Source of the DNA: Sulfopaludibacter sp963835555
GTDB taxonomy: Bacteria > Acidobacteriota > Terriglobia > Bryobacterales > Bryobacteraceae
DNA length: 64,000 nt
Direction of reading: 5' to 3'
Assembly: GCA_963835555.1 (NCBI GenBank)
Contig: CAWIGC010000014.1
Coordinates: 29,057-93,056 of the forward strand
Below the pieces are notes generated by a model. That model saw only the letters and a list, made by a program, of their open reading frames with translations. It searched no databases and was not told the DNA's origin. The position numbers and the translations under genes were made by a program. Shown in pieces: positions 25,360-34,388 of the stretch. Within the stretch, counting starts at the first letter, position 1. Every line of letters starts with the position of its first letter.

Positions 25360-27884
25360 CGGATGCCGCCTCCCAACCGGTAGGGCGTCCGGGCCAGCTT
25401 CTTGTATTCCGCCGCGCCTTCCTTGATTTCGATGGCCTGATTTTTGGCCACGCCGGTGAAGCGCTGCGGCGATCCCGATCCTCCCGGCCAGCGAATCTCG
25501 ATGCTCTCGATTTGCGCCGCTTTCCCCAGCCCGATGTGCTGTTCCAGCGGTGAGGCTCCGAACGATCCACCGCTCCCCACGGTGCGATACACAGTCCGCG
25601 CAGCCTGACCTTCGTCCTTCACGGTCACCTGAATCCGCGCCCCAATGGCAGACCGGTTGCTCTTCACGCCCACCAGCCGCAAGCCGATCCAATCGTTGCC
25701 GTGCCCGGGATTCTGGAACAGCCGGAACGCATGACTGTCCCCCGGCGCAGCCCCGCCAATCACCGTCAGGATATCTTCGTCGCCATCGTTATCGATATCG
25801 GCAAACGCCACGGCGTGCCCCTTGTGCAACTCGCCGGTGCCGGATGACGCGCTGATATCCACGAAACGTTTTCCCTCCCTGTTGTGCAGCAACACGTTCG
25901 GCACCAGCGACCCATAGGTGGGATCGCCCGTCCCCAGGTACATGTCCAGGTAGCCATCGTTATCGATGTCGCCGAAATTCGCTCCCATCGGCATGAACAC
26001 CTTATCCAGCCCGGCCTCTTTAGTCACATCGCGAAATGCGCCGTTGCCCAGATTGCGGTATAGCTTCAGCGTGCCGGCATTGTGGGGCAACCCGAGGTAA
26101 CTGCGCGCCGTCTCGTCCACCGACATGAAGTAACTCGATACGAACAGGTCCGGCCGGCCATCGTTATCGTAGTCGAAAAACCATGCCGGGAAGCTGTGCC
26201 CGGTGCCCAATACGCCGGCCTCTTTGGCGACATCGGTAAACGTGCCGTCGTGATTGTTGTGGAACAGCGAATTGAATCCGCGATAGTTGGAGGCGTACAG
26301 ATCCATATAGCCATCGCCATCGAAATCGGCCGCAGTCACGCCTTTCGTAAACGCCGAAATATCTGTGCCGGAGCCGCGCGAGATATCCTTGAACGTGCCG
26401 TCGCCCTTATTCAGGAACAGTTGATTGGGCCCGCTTTCATTGCCCACGTACAGATCCAGCAGGCCATCGTTATCGATGTCCGCCCACACAGCGGTCTGCG
26501 TGCTGGTAGGCTCTCCCAGGCCCGCCGCCACGGTGACATCCGTAAAAGTGCCGTCGCAGTTATTGCGCAGCAGCGATTTCCGCTGCGGAAGCTCCCACCC
26601 TCCGCGCAGCACCAGAATGTCCACGCAGCCGTCATTGTTATAGTCGGCCTGAACCATATTCAGGCCGCCCAACTGCCCGCTCAGCCCGGCCTTCTCCGCG
26701 CGGTCCTCAAACGTGCCATCGCCTTTGTTATGGAAATAGTGCATGGGCTGGCACATGTTATAGCTCGATGTGACCACGTCCAGCCGGCCGTTGTTTTCGA
26801 AATCATCGACAATCACGCCCGCCGCCATGGAAAACAAGTTGAATCCGGCAGCGGGCGCTACATCCTTGAACCGGCCCAGATCTTCCGCCGAAGCGAAGGC
26901 CTCCGGCGGCAGCAGATACTGCTTCGGCACACCCGCAGGATACTCGCCCAGGGTCATGTAGGCCAGCATCAGCAGCCATTTGCCCTCCAGGTCGTTGGGC
27001 CGGTCCTTCAAAAACGCCAGGAAATGCTCGACGGCTTTTTCCGAATCGGCAGTCTTGCCGTACTTCATCGCCGGGGTCATGGGAAAGAGGCACCGCTCGC
27101 CCGGATTCCGGTACACGCCGTTGGCGATCTCCGACTTGTGCAGGTACCCGATTCCCAGCATTTCCTCCATATACGGCAGCGCCCGCGGCAGGTCCTTCTT
27201 CGCCCGCGTGTACGCAATCTCCCACTGCGTCACCGCCTGGTCCATCTCGCCTTGATAGGCGTGGAGCTGTCCCAGGGCTACGCGCGCGGACATGGCATCG
27301 GGGGCCTCCGTAGCTCCGGCAATCAATTGTTCGGCGCGATTCACGATGGCCGCGTAAGATTGTTTCCGCATCTCGCAGATGGTGGCCAGGTTCCGATTCC
27401 AACCCTCGGGTTTATGGAAGCCTGCCAGCGCGGCTTCAGCTTCATTGTTGCCCGAGATATCGAACGTGAATCGCACGCTGGCTTCCGCACTGACGGCGTA
27501 CTGCCGCGCCTTCTGGACATTGGCGAGATCCGCGGCCTCGCCCGGCGGCAGCACCTTCAGAATGGCGTACCCCGAGGGAATCTTCACCGTCGCCGAGACG
27601 GCTCCCGGCTTCAGTCCCACCAGCGCCGCGCGCAGTTCCGCCCGCAACGCGCCGGAATCGACATTGCCCATCAGGCCGCCATCCACCGCCGTCGCGTCCA
27701 CGGATTTTTCCCGCGCCAGCACCGCGAAGTCCGCCCCGTCCTTCAACTGCTGCTGAATCTTTCCGGCCTCATCCGCCGAAGTCACCACAATCATGCGCAG
27801 CGGGACCGTGTCCTGGCCGGTAACCGAGTCCAGAAAGAAAACGAGGACGACGAGGCAGCTAAGCGCGCTCCACCAACGAGCCAT
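25356..27884 (-). CDS. Exported parvulin / TPR / FG-GAP (CRTAC1-like) protein
   Basis: 842 residues from ATG 27884. Signal peptide (LSCLVVLVFFLDSVTG), then a PpiC-like segment at about 30-115 (DGADFAVLAREKSVDATAVD, LKPGAVSATVKIPSGYAIL), a helical TPR-like region at about 120-320, then at least seven FG-GAP/VCBS units of the form DYNNDGCVD, DIDNDGLLDLYVGN, DFDGDGYMDLYASN, and finally an ASPIC/UnbV module (GLRLVGVKSNRSAIGARIQV and IGLGKAAQIESIEIRWPGG). The DxDxDG loops bind calcium. The N-terminal rotamase-like part is degenerate. Translationally coupled to the SCO gene. Confidence 0.85.
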   Translation of the reverse strand: MARWWSALSCLVVLVFFLDSVTGQDTVPLRMIVVTSADEAGKIQQQLKDGADFAVLAREKSVDATAVDGGLMGNVDSGALRAELRAALVGLKPGAVSATVKIPSGYAILKVLPPGEAADLANVQKARQYAVSAEASVRFTFDISGNNEAEAALAGFHKPEGWNRNLATICEMRKQSYAAIVNRAEQLIAGATEAPDAMSARVALGQLHAYQGEMDQAVTQWEIAYTRAKKDLPRALPYMEEMLGIGYLHKSEIANGVYRNPGERCLFPMTPAMKYGKTADSEKAVEHFLAFLKDRPNDLEGKWLLMLAYMTLGEYPAGVPKQYLLPPEAFASAEDLGRFKDVAPAAGFNLFSMAAGVIVDDFENNGRLDVVTSSYNMCQPMHYFHNKGDGTFEDRAEKAGLSGQLGGLNMVQADYNNDGCVDILVLRGGWELPQRKSLLRNNCDGTFTDVTVAAGLGEPTSTQTAVWADIDNDGLLDLYVGNESGPNQLFLNKGDGTFKDISRGSGTDISAFTKGVTAADFDGDGYMDLYASNYRGFNSLFHNNHDGTFTDVAKEAGVLGTGHSFPAWFFDYDNDGRPDLFVSSYFMSVDETARSYLGLPHNAGTLKLYRNLGNGAFRDVTKEAGLDKVFMPMGANFGDIDNDGYLDMYLGTGDPTYGSLVPNVLLHNREGKRFVDISASSGTGELHKGHAVAFADIDNDGDEDILTVIGGAAPGDSHAFRLFQNPGHGNDWIGLRLVGVKSNRSAIGARIQVTVKDEGQAARTVYRTVGSGGSFGASPLEQHIGLGKAAQIESIEIRWPGGSGSPQRFTGVAKNQAIEIKEGAAEYKKLARTPYRLGGGIR

Positions 27885-27938
27885 TGTCGCCAAACGAGGC
27901 AGCTAACCGCGCTCCACCAACGAGCCATTGTCGCCAAT
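27851..27938. repeat. 44-base tandem duplication over the start of the FG-GAP gene
   Basis: Positions 27851-27894 and 27895-27938 match at 42 of 44 bases. Each copy contains the reverse complement of ATGGCTCGTTGGTGGAGC. The inner copy supplies the start at 27884. The outer copy has a second ATG at 27928, but 44 is not a multiple of three, so it is out of frame with the gene. Confidence 0.85.
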
Positions 27939-27971
27939 ATTACCATTGGTTGGGGCCGGGGGCCGGAAAAC

Positions 27972-28002
27972 GGGGGTAGGGGTTGGGGGTAGGGGTTGGG
28001 GG
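27972..28002 (+). repeat. G-run direct repeat, potential G-quadruplex
   Basis: Two 13-base copies of GGGGGTAGGGGTT are followed by GGGGG; more G runs follow to 28050 around a GCGCGCTTCGCGC hairpin. Five runs of four or more G within 31 bases fit an intramolecular quadruplex. This sits in the gene-free stretch 27939-28331, which otherwise holds only the fragment at 28051-28206. Confidence 0.6.
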
Positions 28003-28050
28003 CGCGCTTCGCGCTTGGGGGCCTGGGGCAGGGGGTCTACATCGACCGAC

Positions 28051-28206
28051 CGCGGCAGTGCACTTCATGCGCCGGCGGTCCTCGGCGGCCTGCTCATCGG
28101 ACGGCGCGATGACGAGGGCCTGGCCGGTGAGGCCATGGCGATAGGCATTGAAGGCGCGTTTGTCGCGGGGCTTGGGTTCGAGTGTGGTCGTCTGTTCTGG
28201 AGACAT
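28051..28206 (-). pseudogene. Fragment of a NAxRHGLTGQ-type hypothetical protein
   Basis: The first ~52 codons (RDKRAFNAYRHGLTGQALVI then APSDEQAAED) look like the N-terminus of a short hypothetical protein family I associate with Acidobacteria and Planctomycetes (N-A-x-x-H-G-L-T). After the Arg/Met-rich stretch the frame runs into the G-rich repeat and becomes low complexity, so the rest of the gene is missing. Function unknown. Confidence 0.4.
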
Positions 28207-28331
28207 AAGAGATAAGATAGTTTCTGGCGAGCTGTGCTCGCCAGGACAGGCCTGGAGGCCTATCCTACGAATACCATTGGCAGTTCGGGGGATTTGCGTA
28301 AGGCGCTGATGGGTCAGCTATCCTAACGCTT

Positions 28332-30064
28332 ATGACCCGCCGGCAAGCTCTGTCGCTTCCCCTGGCCGCCCTGGCTGCCCGCGCCCAGAGTCTCAATCGC
28401 GGCATGGGCTCGCGCAATGTGCAGCCCGCTGCCGCGCGGCAAGCCTTCCGGCCTGCCGTTTCACGCCCACTTCACCGATGTCGCCCACGCCGCGGGTCTG
28501 CGATCCCCCATCATCTATGGCGATGTCGCCACCAACGACTACATCCTCGACTCCATGGGCTGCGGCGTCGCCTTCCTCGATTACGATAACGACGGCTGGC
28601 AGGACATCCTCCTGCTCACCGGACGCCGCTGGAACGCGACTCCCGCCGGCGCCATCCTCCGGCTCTATCACAACAACCGCGACGGCACCTTCACCGATGT
28701 CAGCGAGAAATCCGGCCTGGCGCGCAGCGTGTGGGCCAGCGGCGTCACCGTTGCCGACTACGATAACGACGGCTTCGACGATATCTTCATCACCTGCTGG
28801 GGCCAGAACATTCTGTTCCACAACAACGGCGAACGGCACTTTCACCGATGTCACCGAAAAGGCGGGGCTGACGCATCCCGGCGTGCGCTTCGGGTCCGGC
28901 TGCACCTGGATCGACTACGACCGCGACGGACGCCTGGACCTGTTCGTGGCCCACTACATGGTGTTCAGCCGCGAAGCGCTGCCCATTCGCGGCAAAGACG
29001 CCACCTGCGTCTATCGCGGCGTGCCCGTCTACTGCCGCCCCGACGGGCTGCCGCAGGAGCGCTGCCGTCTCTTCCATAACAACGGGGACGGCACCTTCAC
29101 CGACGTCAGCGAAAAATCCGGCATCCTTTCGGTCGCGCCCGGCTATCCGCTCACTGCCGTCGCGGCCGATTTCGACGGCGACGGCTGGCCCGACCTGTAT
29201 GTGGCCTGCGATACTTCGCCCAGCCTGCTGCTCCGCAACAATCGCGACGGCACCTTCACCGAACAGGGCCTGGAATCCGGCGTCTCGCTCAGCGAAGATG
29301 GCCAGGCACAGGCCGGCATGGGACTCGGCATCGGCGATTTCGATACCAGCGGCAGCCTGAGCATCCTCAAGACCCACTTCCGCGACGATACGCCCGCGCT
29401 CTACCGCAATAACGGCAAGGGCAGCTTTCGCGACGTTACCTATCGCGCGGGACTGGGCGTTGAAACCCGCTACGTGGGATGGGGCGCCGGCATCGTCGAT
29501 CTGGATAACGACGGACTGCCCGACCTGTTCTTCACGACCGGCATGGTCTACCCCGAGGTGGAGCGCAAACTCTCCGAGATTCCCTACAAGACGCCCAACG
29601 TGATCTATCGCAACCTGGGGGCGGGGAAGTTCGAAGAGTTGACTACGGAAGCCGGCCCCGCCATCCTCGAAGCGCACTCCAGCCGCGGCGCGGCCTTCGG
29701 CGATTTCGATAACGATGGCGATATCGACATCCTTATCATGAACATGAACGAGCCGCCCTCGTTGTTGCGCAACGATATCAGCGGCTCCAACCATTGGCTC
29801 AAGGTGAAGCTGATCGGCGTGGAATCCAACCGTTCGGCAATCGGAGCAACGGTCATCGCCAGCTACGGGGATCGCCGCCAGGCACAGGCCGTGCTGGCGC
29901 AATCGTCTTACCTCTCTGTGAATGACCGCCGCCTGCACTTCGGCCTGGGCCAGGAGACCAAGGCGTCGCTCGAAATCCGCTGGCCCAACGGCCGGCGTGA
30001 GACCATCGCCACTGTGCCGGCCGGGCGCCTGGTCACCATCAAAGAGGGCTCAGGGATTCAGTAG
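28332..30064 (+). CDS. CRTAC1-family FG-GAP/ASPIC protein (two frame breaks)
   Basis: ~576 residues after repair. The N-terminus (MTRRQALSLPLAALAARAQ) is an export signal. One inserted base near 28434 must be removed to reach RGKPSGLPFHAHFTDVAHAA, and one A in GAACGG near 28833 to pass from ILFHNNGDG to GTFTDVTEKAGLTHP. FG-GAP units follow (DYDNDGWQDILLL, DYDRDGRLDLFVAH, DFDGDGWPDLYVA, DLDNDGLPDLFFT, DFDNDGDIDILIMN), then ASPIC/UnbV (WLKVKLIGVESNRSAIGATV, SLEIRWPNGRRE). Predicted exported calcium-binding beta-propeller. Shares domain plan with the 25356 protein but lacks the parvulin part. Confidence 0.85.
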
Positions 30065-30910
30065 CGGAGCGCTCTGCGCCGCGCGATCGCGAACAGCGTC
30101 CAACAGGCCGCGCCGGATCAATCCGCTGCCGGGATAAATGAGTGCCCAGTACTTTGCCATCTTGCGGCGCGCGGAGGCATCGCTGGCGAGGATGCGCGTC
30201 TCGGTGACCACCCGGGAGCGCCCGTTGCCGGCGTCTTCAATCCGGAAATTGGCGGCGATCTTCACGGTTTCGGGCGGCGCCCAGGTGAGAAACTGTTCCG
30301 GCGAGAGACGCACTCCGGCATTGTTCCAGGGCTGTCCGGCCAGGCCAAATACAAATTCCCGCGGCGTATCGTCGAGCGGGAAGAAGCCGGATCGCGGATT
30401 CCTGATCATTTCGACGATCGGAATCATGGGGGCGACGCCCTGTGCGCCGGATGGCGCCCGGAGTTGTCCCATGGCAATGGCGCGAATCCGTCCCAGCGTC
30501 TGCATCAGAGGGATGTCCGCGAACGATACCTGGTTCAGCGCCGCGCGCACCCGTTCGGCCGGAGCGTTTATGGTGAGTTCGTGCCGCTCCTCGAAATCGT
30601 AGGTGGGCATGAACGCATCCAGCCGGGTGACGGGCGAAGCGACGGACCGCGTGTGCACCGGCCAGAACCAGGCGGCCGCGAACAGCGCGACGCCCGCAGC
30701 AACACCGGCGAACATGGCATGAGAGCGCCGGGAAAATCCCGACCACGCCGGCGGCACTAAAGCCAAAAGGAAGCCGAGCAGGAAAACGACGATCCCCGAA
30801 TACGCTAGCACGCTGGGCCACTGGAGCGGCGCAACCGAGTTCATCCACGTCAGTCCGCCCACCGCAAGGGCGGCAATCGCGACAACGCGCAGGAGCCGAG
30901 GACGAGTCAT
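30050..30910 (-). CDS. Membrane-anchored SRPBCC-like protein
   Basis: 286 residues. Three hydrophobic segments occupy the first ~85 residues (LLRVVAIAALAVGGLTW, VLAYSGIVVFLLGFLLALV, MFAGVAAGVALFAAAWFW). The rest is soluble and has the outline of an SRPBCC/polyketide-cyclase-like domain (HELTINAPAERVRAALNQV, FRIEDAGNGRSRVVTETRI), which binds hydrophobic ligands. The 3' end overlaps the convergent CRTAC1 gene by 15 bases. Ligand unknown. Confidence 0.65.
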   Translation of the reverse strand: MTRPRLLRVVAIAALAVGGLTWMNSVAPLQWPSVLAYSGIVVFLLGFLLALVPPAWSGFSRRSHAMFAGVAAGVALFAAAWFWPVHTRSVASPVTRLDAFMPTYDFEERHELTINAPAERVRAALNQVSFADIPLMQTLGRIRAIAMGQLRAPSGAQGVAPMIPIVEMIRNPRSGFFPLDDTPREFVFGLAGQPWNNAGVRLSPEQFLTWAPPETVKIAANFRIEDAGNGRSRVVTETRILASDASARRKMAKYWALIYPGSGLIRRGLLDAVRDRAAQSAPLLNP

Positions 30911-31024
30911 AAGGCCCTCCGGACCGTCCCCAATTATAGCGAAACAGGATCTACTTGTCCGATTCCCAACCGGCGGCGCCGCACGTGAGGGACGCCGCCA
31001 GTTTGACTTGCCGGCGCGAGTTTC

Positions 31025-33340
31025 TTACCCGCCGTTCGGTCCGTTGTGGCAGCTATAACAACCGATCACGGTACCCGCGGGGAACGATTTCCCCGCCATA
31101 CTGCGGGCCGCTTGCGTCTTGGACAGAATGGTGCCGCGATAATCCGTGCCGTGACATGCCTGGCACTGGGTCGCGCCGCCCGACTCGGCCACGTCCTGAT
31201 GCCGGCTTACCCACGATGAGCCGATGGGATGCAGCCCGTGCGGCCCTCCGGTGACGGTGCTGGGGACCGATGCGTGACACGCGGTGCACTCCGCCAGCAT
31301 TCCCGTATGGCCTTGCAGATTGGTGCTCTGAACGTTGTCGTTGGCGATCGGAGTGGTGTACTCGGCGTGCGTGGAGTTATGGCAAGCCTCGCATTGTAAC
31401 CCCCCGTGTCCGGCGGAAAAGCGGTACAGCGAGAGTCCCGAGGAAGGCACGTTGGCATTGGTCGCGAAGGTCTGATCCACCGCCACCCTCGGCGTCGTGC
31501 CGCTGGTGAAGACGGAAGTGTAGACAATCTGGCCGTTGTTGTTCACCGCCGTGCCGGTGTGACACATCTGGCACGAAGGCTCCTGAAGCCAGCCCTGCCG
31601 TCCGGCAACGCCCACCGCGGTGGTGTTGCCATGGCAACTCTGGCATTCGATCTCATTCGCGCCGGTGGCGTCTTTTAGCGTGCCCATGGCGCCCCTCAGG
31701 CACTGCGTTTTGGGCCCGGGGTGGCAGTTATAGCAAGCGGCGCGACTGGTGGCCGCGTCCAGCGTGACGCCCGTCGCCGGATCGGTCACCGGACCGTGCA
31801 GCGTGTGCATCGAGGCGGTCAGCGGCGGAATTCCGCTGTAGCCGGCCAGGCCCAGTGCATTGGTGGCATGGCAGGTGCCGCAGAGGACGGGCTTGGAAGC
31901 CACGGTCGCCTCCAGTCCCGTAGTGCTGTAACCAAACGATGCGGCCGCGCCCTTAAATAATGTGGACGAAGCGAAGCGATCGTCGTGTTTGCGCAGAATG
32001 TTGAGCTTGGTGTCCTTTGCCGGGTCGGTGTTGTTGACCCAGCCCGCCGCCGGGCGCGCCGCAGCGGATATCGACGTCGAGGCGTGACACGTTGCACAGG
32101 TCATCTCATCGGAGGTCGGCAACACGATGTCCGTGGTAGCCAGCGCGGCTCCCGAAGAGTTCTTCGCGGTCAGCCGCATCATCGGAAAGTAATTCACAGG
32201 ATAGGAAGAAGACGTGGGCGAATCGGCGTAGGGTGTAAGAGGAATGCCCACCGCCTGCCACGTCTGATCCGTTGTGCTGAACGTCATGGCTTGCGGCGTA
32301 TTTCCGCTGCCCGGCATGGCGAAGCCCTTCAATCCCATGTCCGGCGCCAGCACCCCGAAGCCCAGGGCGGTAGCATACTGCCAGAAATTGGTTTTCGCCG
32401 CGGAACTGGTGTTGAGCGTGTTGGTAAGCGGATCGTTGATCGCCTGATAAGTAATGGTGTAACCGCTGGGCGAAGTGACCAGGTTGCCGGCGGAATCGAT
32501 CAAATGCACATGAATCGTGTTATAGGGCGGTAGTACGGCAAATATGCTGTAGTCCCTGCCGTCAAAGCAATGCATGCCCAGATCGTTCCAGCCGATCAGC
32601 TTGTATCCGGTGGCGGTGGGTGGCGGCGTGATGGAACCGGAGACGACCAGCGATACAGGAACCGAGGTAGTCGCCCGGCTGGTGGCCAGTGAGATGGACC
32701 CGGCGTAAGTTCCCGCTGCCAGGCTGCCCGGATTCACTTGCACTGTCAGGGAAGTGTTGGTGACCAGGCTGCCCGAAGGCGAGATGGTCAGCCAGGTGGT
32801 GTTCCCACTTACTCCGTTCGCCCTGGCCGTGAATGACGTGCGGCTGGCGGCGCTCACCGACAGCGATTGCGTTGCCGGCGCCGGGCCTCCCACCGCTGCG
32901 TTGAAGACCAGCGAAGCGGGATTGGCCGTAACTGCCGAGGTGGCCGTGGATCCGTTCATGGTTAACGACACGGGGACTGTTGTCGTCGTGCCATTGGAAC
33001 TCACCAGAATCGATCCGCTATAAGTGCCCGCGCTCAGGGAACCGGGCGCCACCGAGACGGTGATCTTCTTCGTCGTGGTGAGATTGCCGACTGGATTCAG
33101 GCTGAGCCAGTTGGTGCGCCCGGTCTGCACCGAGGCGCTGATTGAGAATCTGGTCTGCGTATTCGCCGATACCGTAAAAGTCTGTGCCGTTGGCGCGGAC
33201 CCGCCCACCGTCGCCGAAAACGATAGCGATTTGACGCTGATGGATACCCTGGATCCGGAACTGTCATCTGCTAAAGCTGCTGTCGTCCACACCATCATGG
33301 CCGCCAGAAGCGGTGCTGCCAGATGCCGATGCGTAAGCAT
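31025..33340 (-). CDS. Exported nine-heme cytochrome c with N-terminal Ig-like repeats
   Basis: 771 residues. Signal peptide (APLLAAMMVWTTAALA) is followed by two Ig/BACON-like beta repeats at about 32-130 and 135-235, each with GGSAPTAQTFTVSA/GGPAPATQSLSVSA and LSAGTYSGSILVSS/LAAGTYAGSISLAT. The C-terminal half has exactly nine CxxCH heme motifs (CATCH, CGTCH, CYNCH, CQSCH, CQMCH, CEACH, CTACH, CQACH, CYSCH). This is a periplasmic or surface multiheme electron carrier. It stands alone on its strand behind a long leader. No terminal reductase is adjacent; partner unknown. Confidence 0.88.
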   Translation of the reverse strand: MLTHRHLAAPLLAAMMVWTTAALADDSSGSRVSISVKSLSFSATVGGSAPTAQTFTVSANTQTRFSISASVQTGRTNWLSLNPVGNLTTTKKITVSVAPGSLSAGTYSGSILVSSNGTTTTVPVSLTMNGSTATSAVTANPASLVFNAAVGGPAPATQSLSVSAASRTSFTARANGVSGNTTWLTISPSGSLVTNTSLTVQVNPGSLAAGTYAGSISLATSRATTSVPVSLVVSGSITPPPTATGYKLIGWNDLGMHCFDGRDYSIFAVLPPYNTIHVHLIDSAGNLVTSPSGYTITYQAINDPLTNTLNTSSAAKTNFWQYATALGFGVLAPDMGLKGFAMPGSGNTPQAMTFSTTDQTWQAVGIPLTPYADSPTSSSYPVNYFPMMRLTAKNSSGAALATTDIVLPTSDEMTCATCHASTSISAAARPAAGWVNNTDPAKDTKLNILRKHDDRFASSTLFKGAAASFGYSTTGLEATVASKPVLCGTCHATNALGLAGYSGIPPLTASMHTLHGPVTDPATGVTLDAATSRAACYNCHPGPKTQCLRGAMGTLKDATGANEIECQSCHGNTTAVGVAGRQGWLQEPSCQMCHTGTAVNNNGQIVYTSVFTSGTTPRVAVDQTFATNANVPSSGLSLYRFSAGHGGLQCEACHNSTHAEYTTPIANDNVQSTNLQGHTGMLAECTACHASVPSTVTGGPHGLHPIGSSWVSRHQDVAESGGATQCQACHGTDYRGTILSKTQAARSMAGKSFPAGTVIGCYSCHNGPNGG

Positions 33341-33600
33341 TCATACCTCCTGATAACCTGGCTCCGCATCGGTGACTCACCCCATGATGCGGGCCGCAAT
33401 GGGGGCTGGTTTTCTGGCTTCCCGGCCGATGTGCGGACACACACTTCGGGCCGGAAGGCTACGGCGGCTCGTTCCCCCGTCAACCCGGCCGCGTAATTCC
33501 TACGTGCGCGACCGCCCCAGACTGTAATTTCGTCCTGCCCCGGCACAGCGACGGCGCCAGGAGGCGCCGCGGGTAGAAACCAACGGCAGCCTGGACGGGA
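33341..33600 (-). promoter_or_regulatory. Structured leader of the multiheme cytochrome, possible cobalamin-type riboswitch
   Basis: On the minus strand, 33404-33419 reads AGCCAGAAAACCAGCC, matching the B12-box consensus AGYCAGGAGACCTGCC at most positions, preceded by GGGAAG. Just upstream a long hairpin pairs GGCTTCCCGGCC (33416-33427, plus strand) with 33448-33460. Downstream CCCCAT/ATGGGG could form an expression-platform hairpin before AGGAGG and the ATG at 33340. I could not place the remaining conserved cobalamin core, so the class is tentative. Confidence 0.35.
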
Positions 33601-33713
33601 TCTACCGGCGCAATCGCATCCCGATGCTCCGGCATTTACCTACTGGATGCAGAAGAATTGGGCTCGTGACACGCATGTGTAGAAAAAACGCATACCCAAA
33701 TTTCTTCTGATGT

Positions 33714-33766
33714 TGAGGTATTAGGCAATCACAGGTCCAAATACCCGAATATATCCTGAGGTATTT
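33714..33766. promoter_or_regulatory. Direct and inverted GGTATT repeats in the 33341-33977 intergenic region
   Basis: TGAGGTATT occurs at 33714-33722 and again at 33757-33765, and AAATACC (33739-33745) pairs with GGTATTT (33760-33766). The patch is AT-rich and lies between the cytochrome leader and the divergent gene at 33978. The pattern suits a regulator-binding site. The rest of the 637-base region shows the leader and no credible gene. Confidence 0.35.
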
Positions 33767-33977
33767 TTCTACAGCGGCAGCTCAACAGTTAGGTAAGATT
33801 TAGCATTTCGCAAGTGTTGAAGTGAAGATTGAGCCAGCGCGAGGGCTGCGTCCTTTTCCATCAGGATCCGCTCGATCAGTTCCGGGTCGGGACGCGCCAG
33901 CCGGGCGTTTAGCTTGCACCGTGGGACAGACTATCGCCTTGGTCGGCTGTCGTCCCCACTGTGCCACAATAGAACTG

Positions 33978-34388
33978 ATGCGGCACTGTCTGTTGCTTTT
34001 CGCCCTCGCGGCGGCCGTTTCGGCGGCCAGTCTGCCTTCGACGACTACCCTCCGCGGCAAGCTGGCAATTCATGACAACGGGCCGGCTACTGTGGAAACG
34101 GCGGACCACCAGACCATCACCCTGAGTGCCGATAATACGATCAGCCAGGTGCTCACCGATTCGCGGCTCAACGGCTTCGAGGTGGAAGCTCGCGGGCACT
34201 TTCTCGCGCCCGGCAAGTTCCAGATCGATCCATTCCACACCGTGCCGCTGCTGGTGCGTAAAGACGGCCACTTGAAAATGGTCACTTACTGGTGCGACGT
34301 GTGCTCGATTCGCGCCTATACTCCCGGACCGTGCCGGTGCTGCCAGAAGGAAACCGTGCTCGATCTGCGCGATCCCGACGCCAAATGA
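33978..34388 (+). CDS. Small exported cysteine-rich protein
   Basis: 136 residues. Signal peptide (LLLFALAAAVSAAS), a small beta domain (TTLRGKLAIHDNGPATVETA) and a C-terminal cluster YWCDVCSIRAYTPGPCRCCQ with five cysteines (CxxC, CxCC) likely to bind metal. ATG 33978 is chosen for the signal; upstream in-frame sequence looks non-coding. Its stop overlaps the ATG of the epimerase (ATGA). Function unknown. Confidence 0.7.
   Translation: MRHCLLLFALAAAVSAASLPSTTTLRGKLAIHDNGPATVETADHQTITLSADNTISQVLTDSRLNGFEVEARGHFLAPGKFQIDPFHTVPLLVRKDGHLKMVTYWCDVCSIRAYTPGPCRCCQKETVLDLRDPDAK

Noticed and set aside
26082..27992. 636-codon plus-strand open frame
   Set aside because: Antisense to the FG-GAP gene; no domain pattern, whereas the minus strand shows repeated DxDxDG motifs.
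33341..33660. Cyclic-di-GMP (GEMM) riboswitch before the multiheme cytochrome
   Set aside because: Known to control multiheme cytochromes in other bacteria, but the conserved GCAAACC and GACGCAAAGCC blocks are not found.
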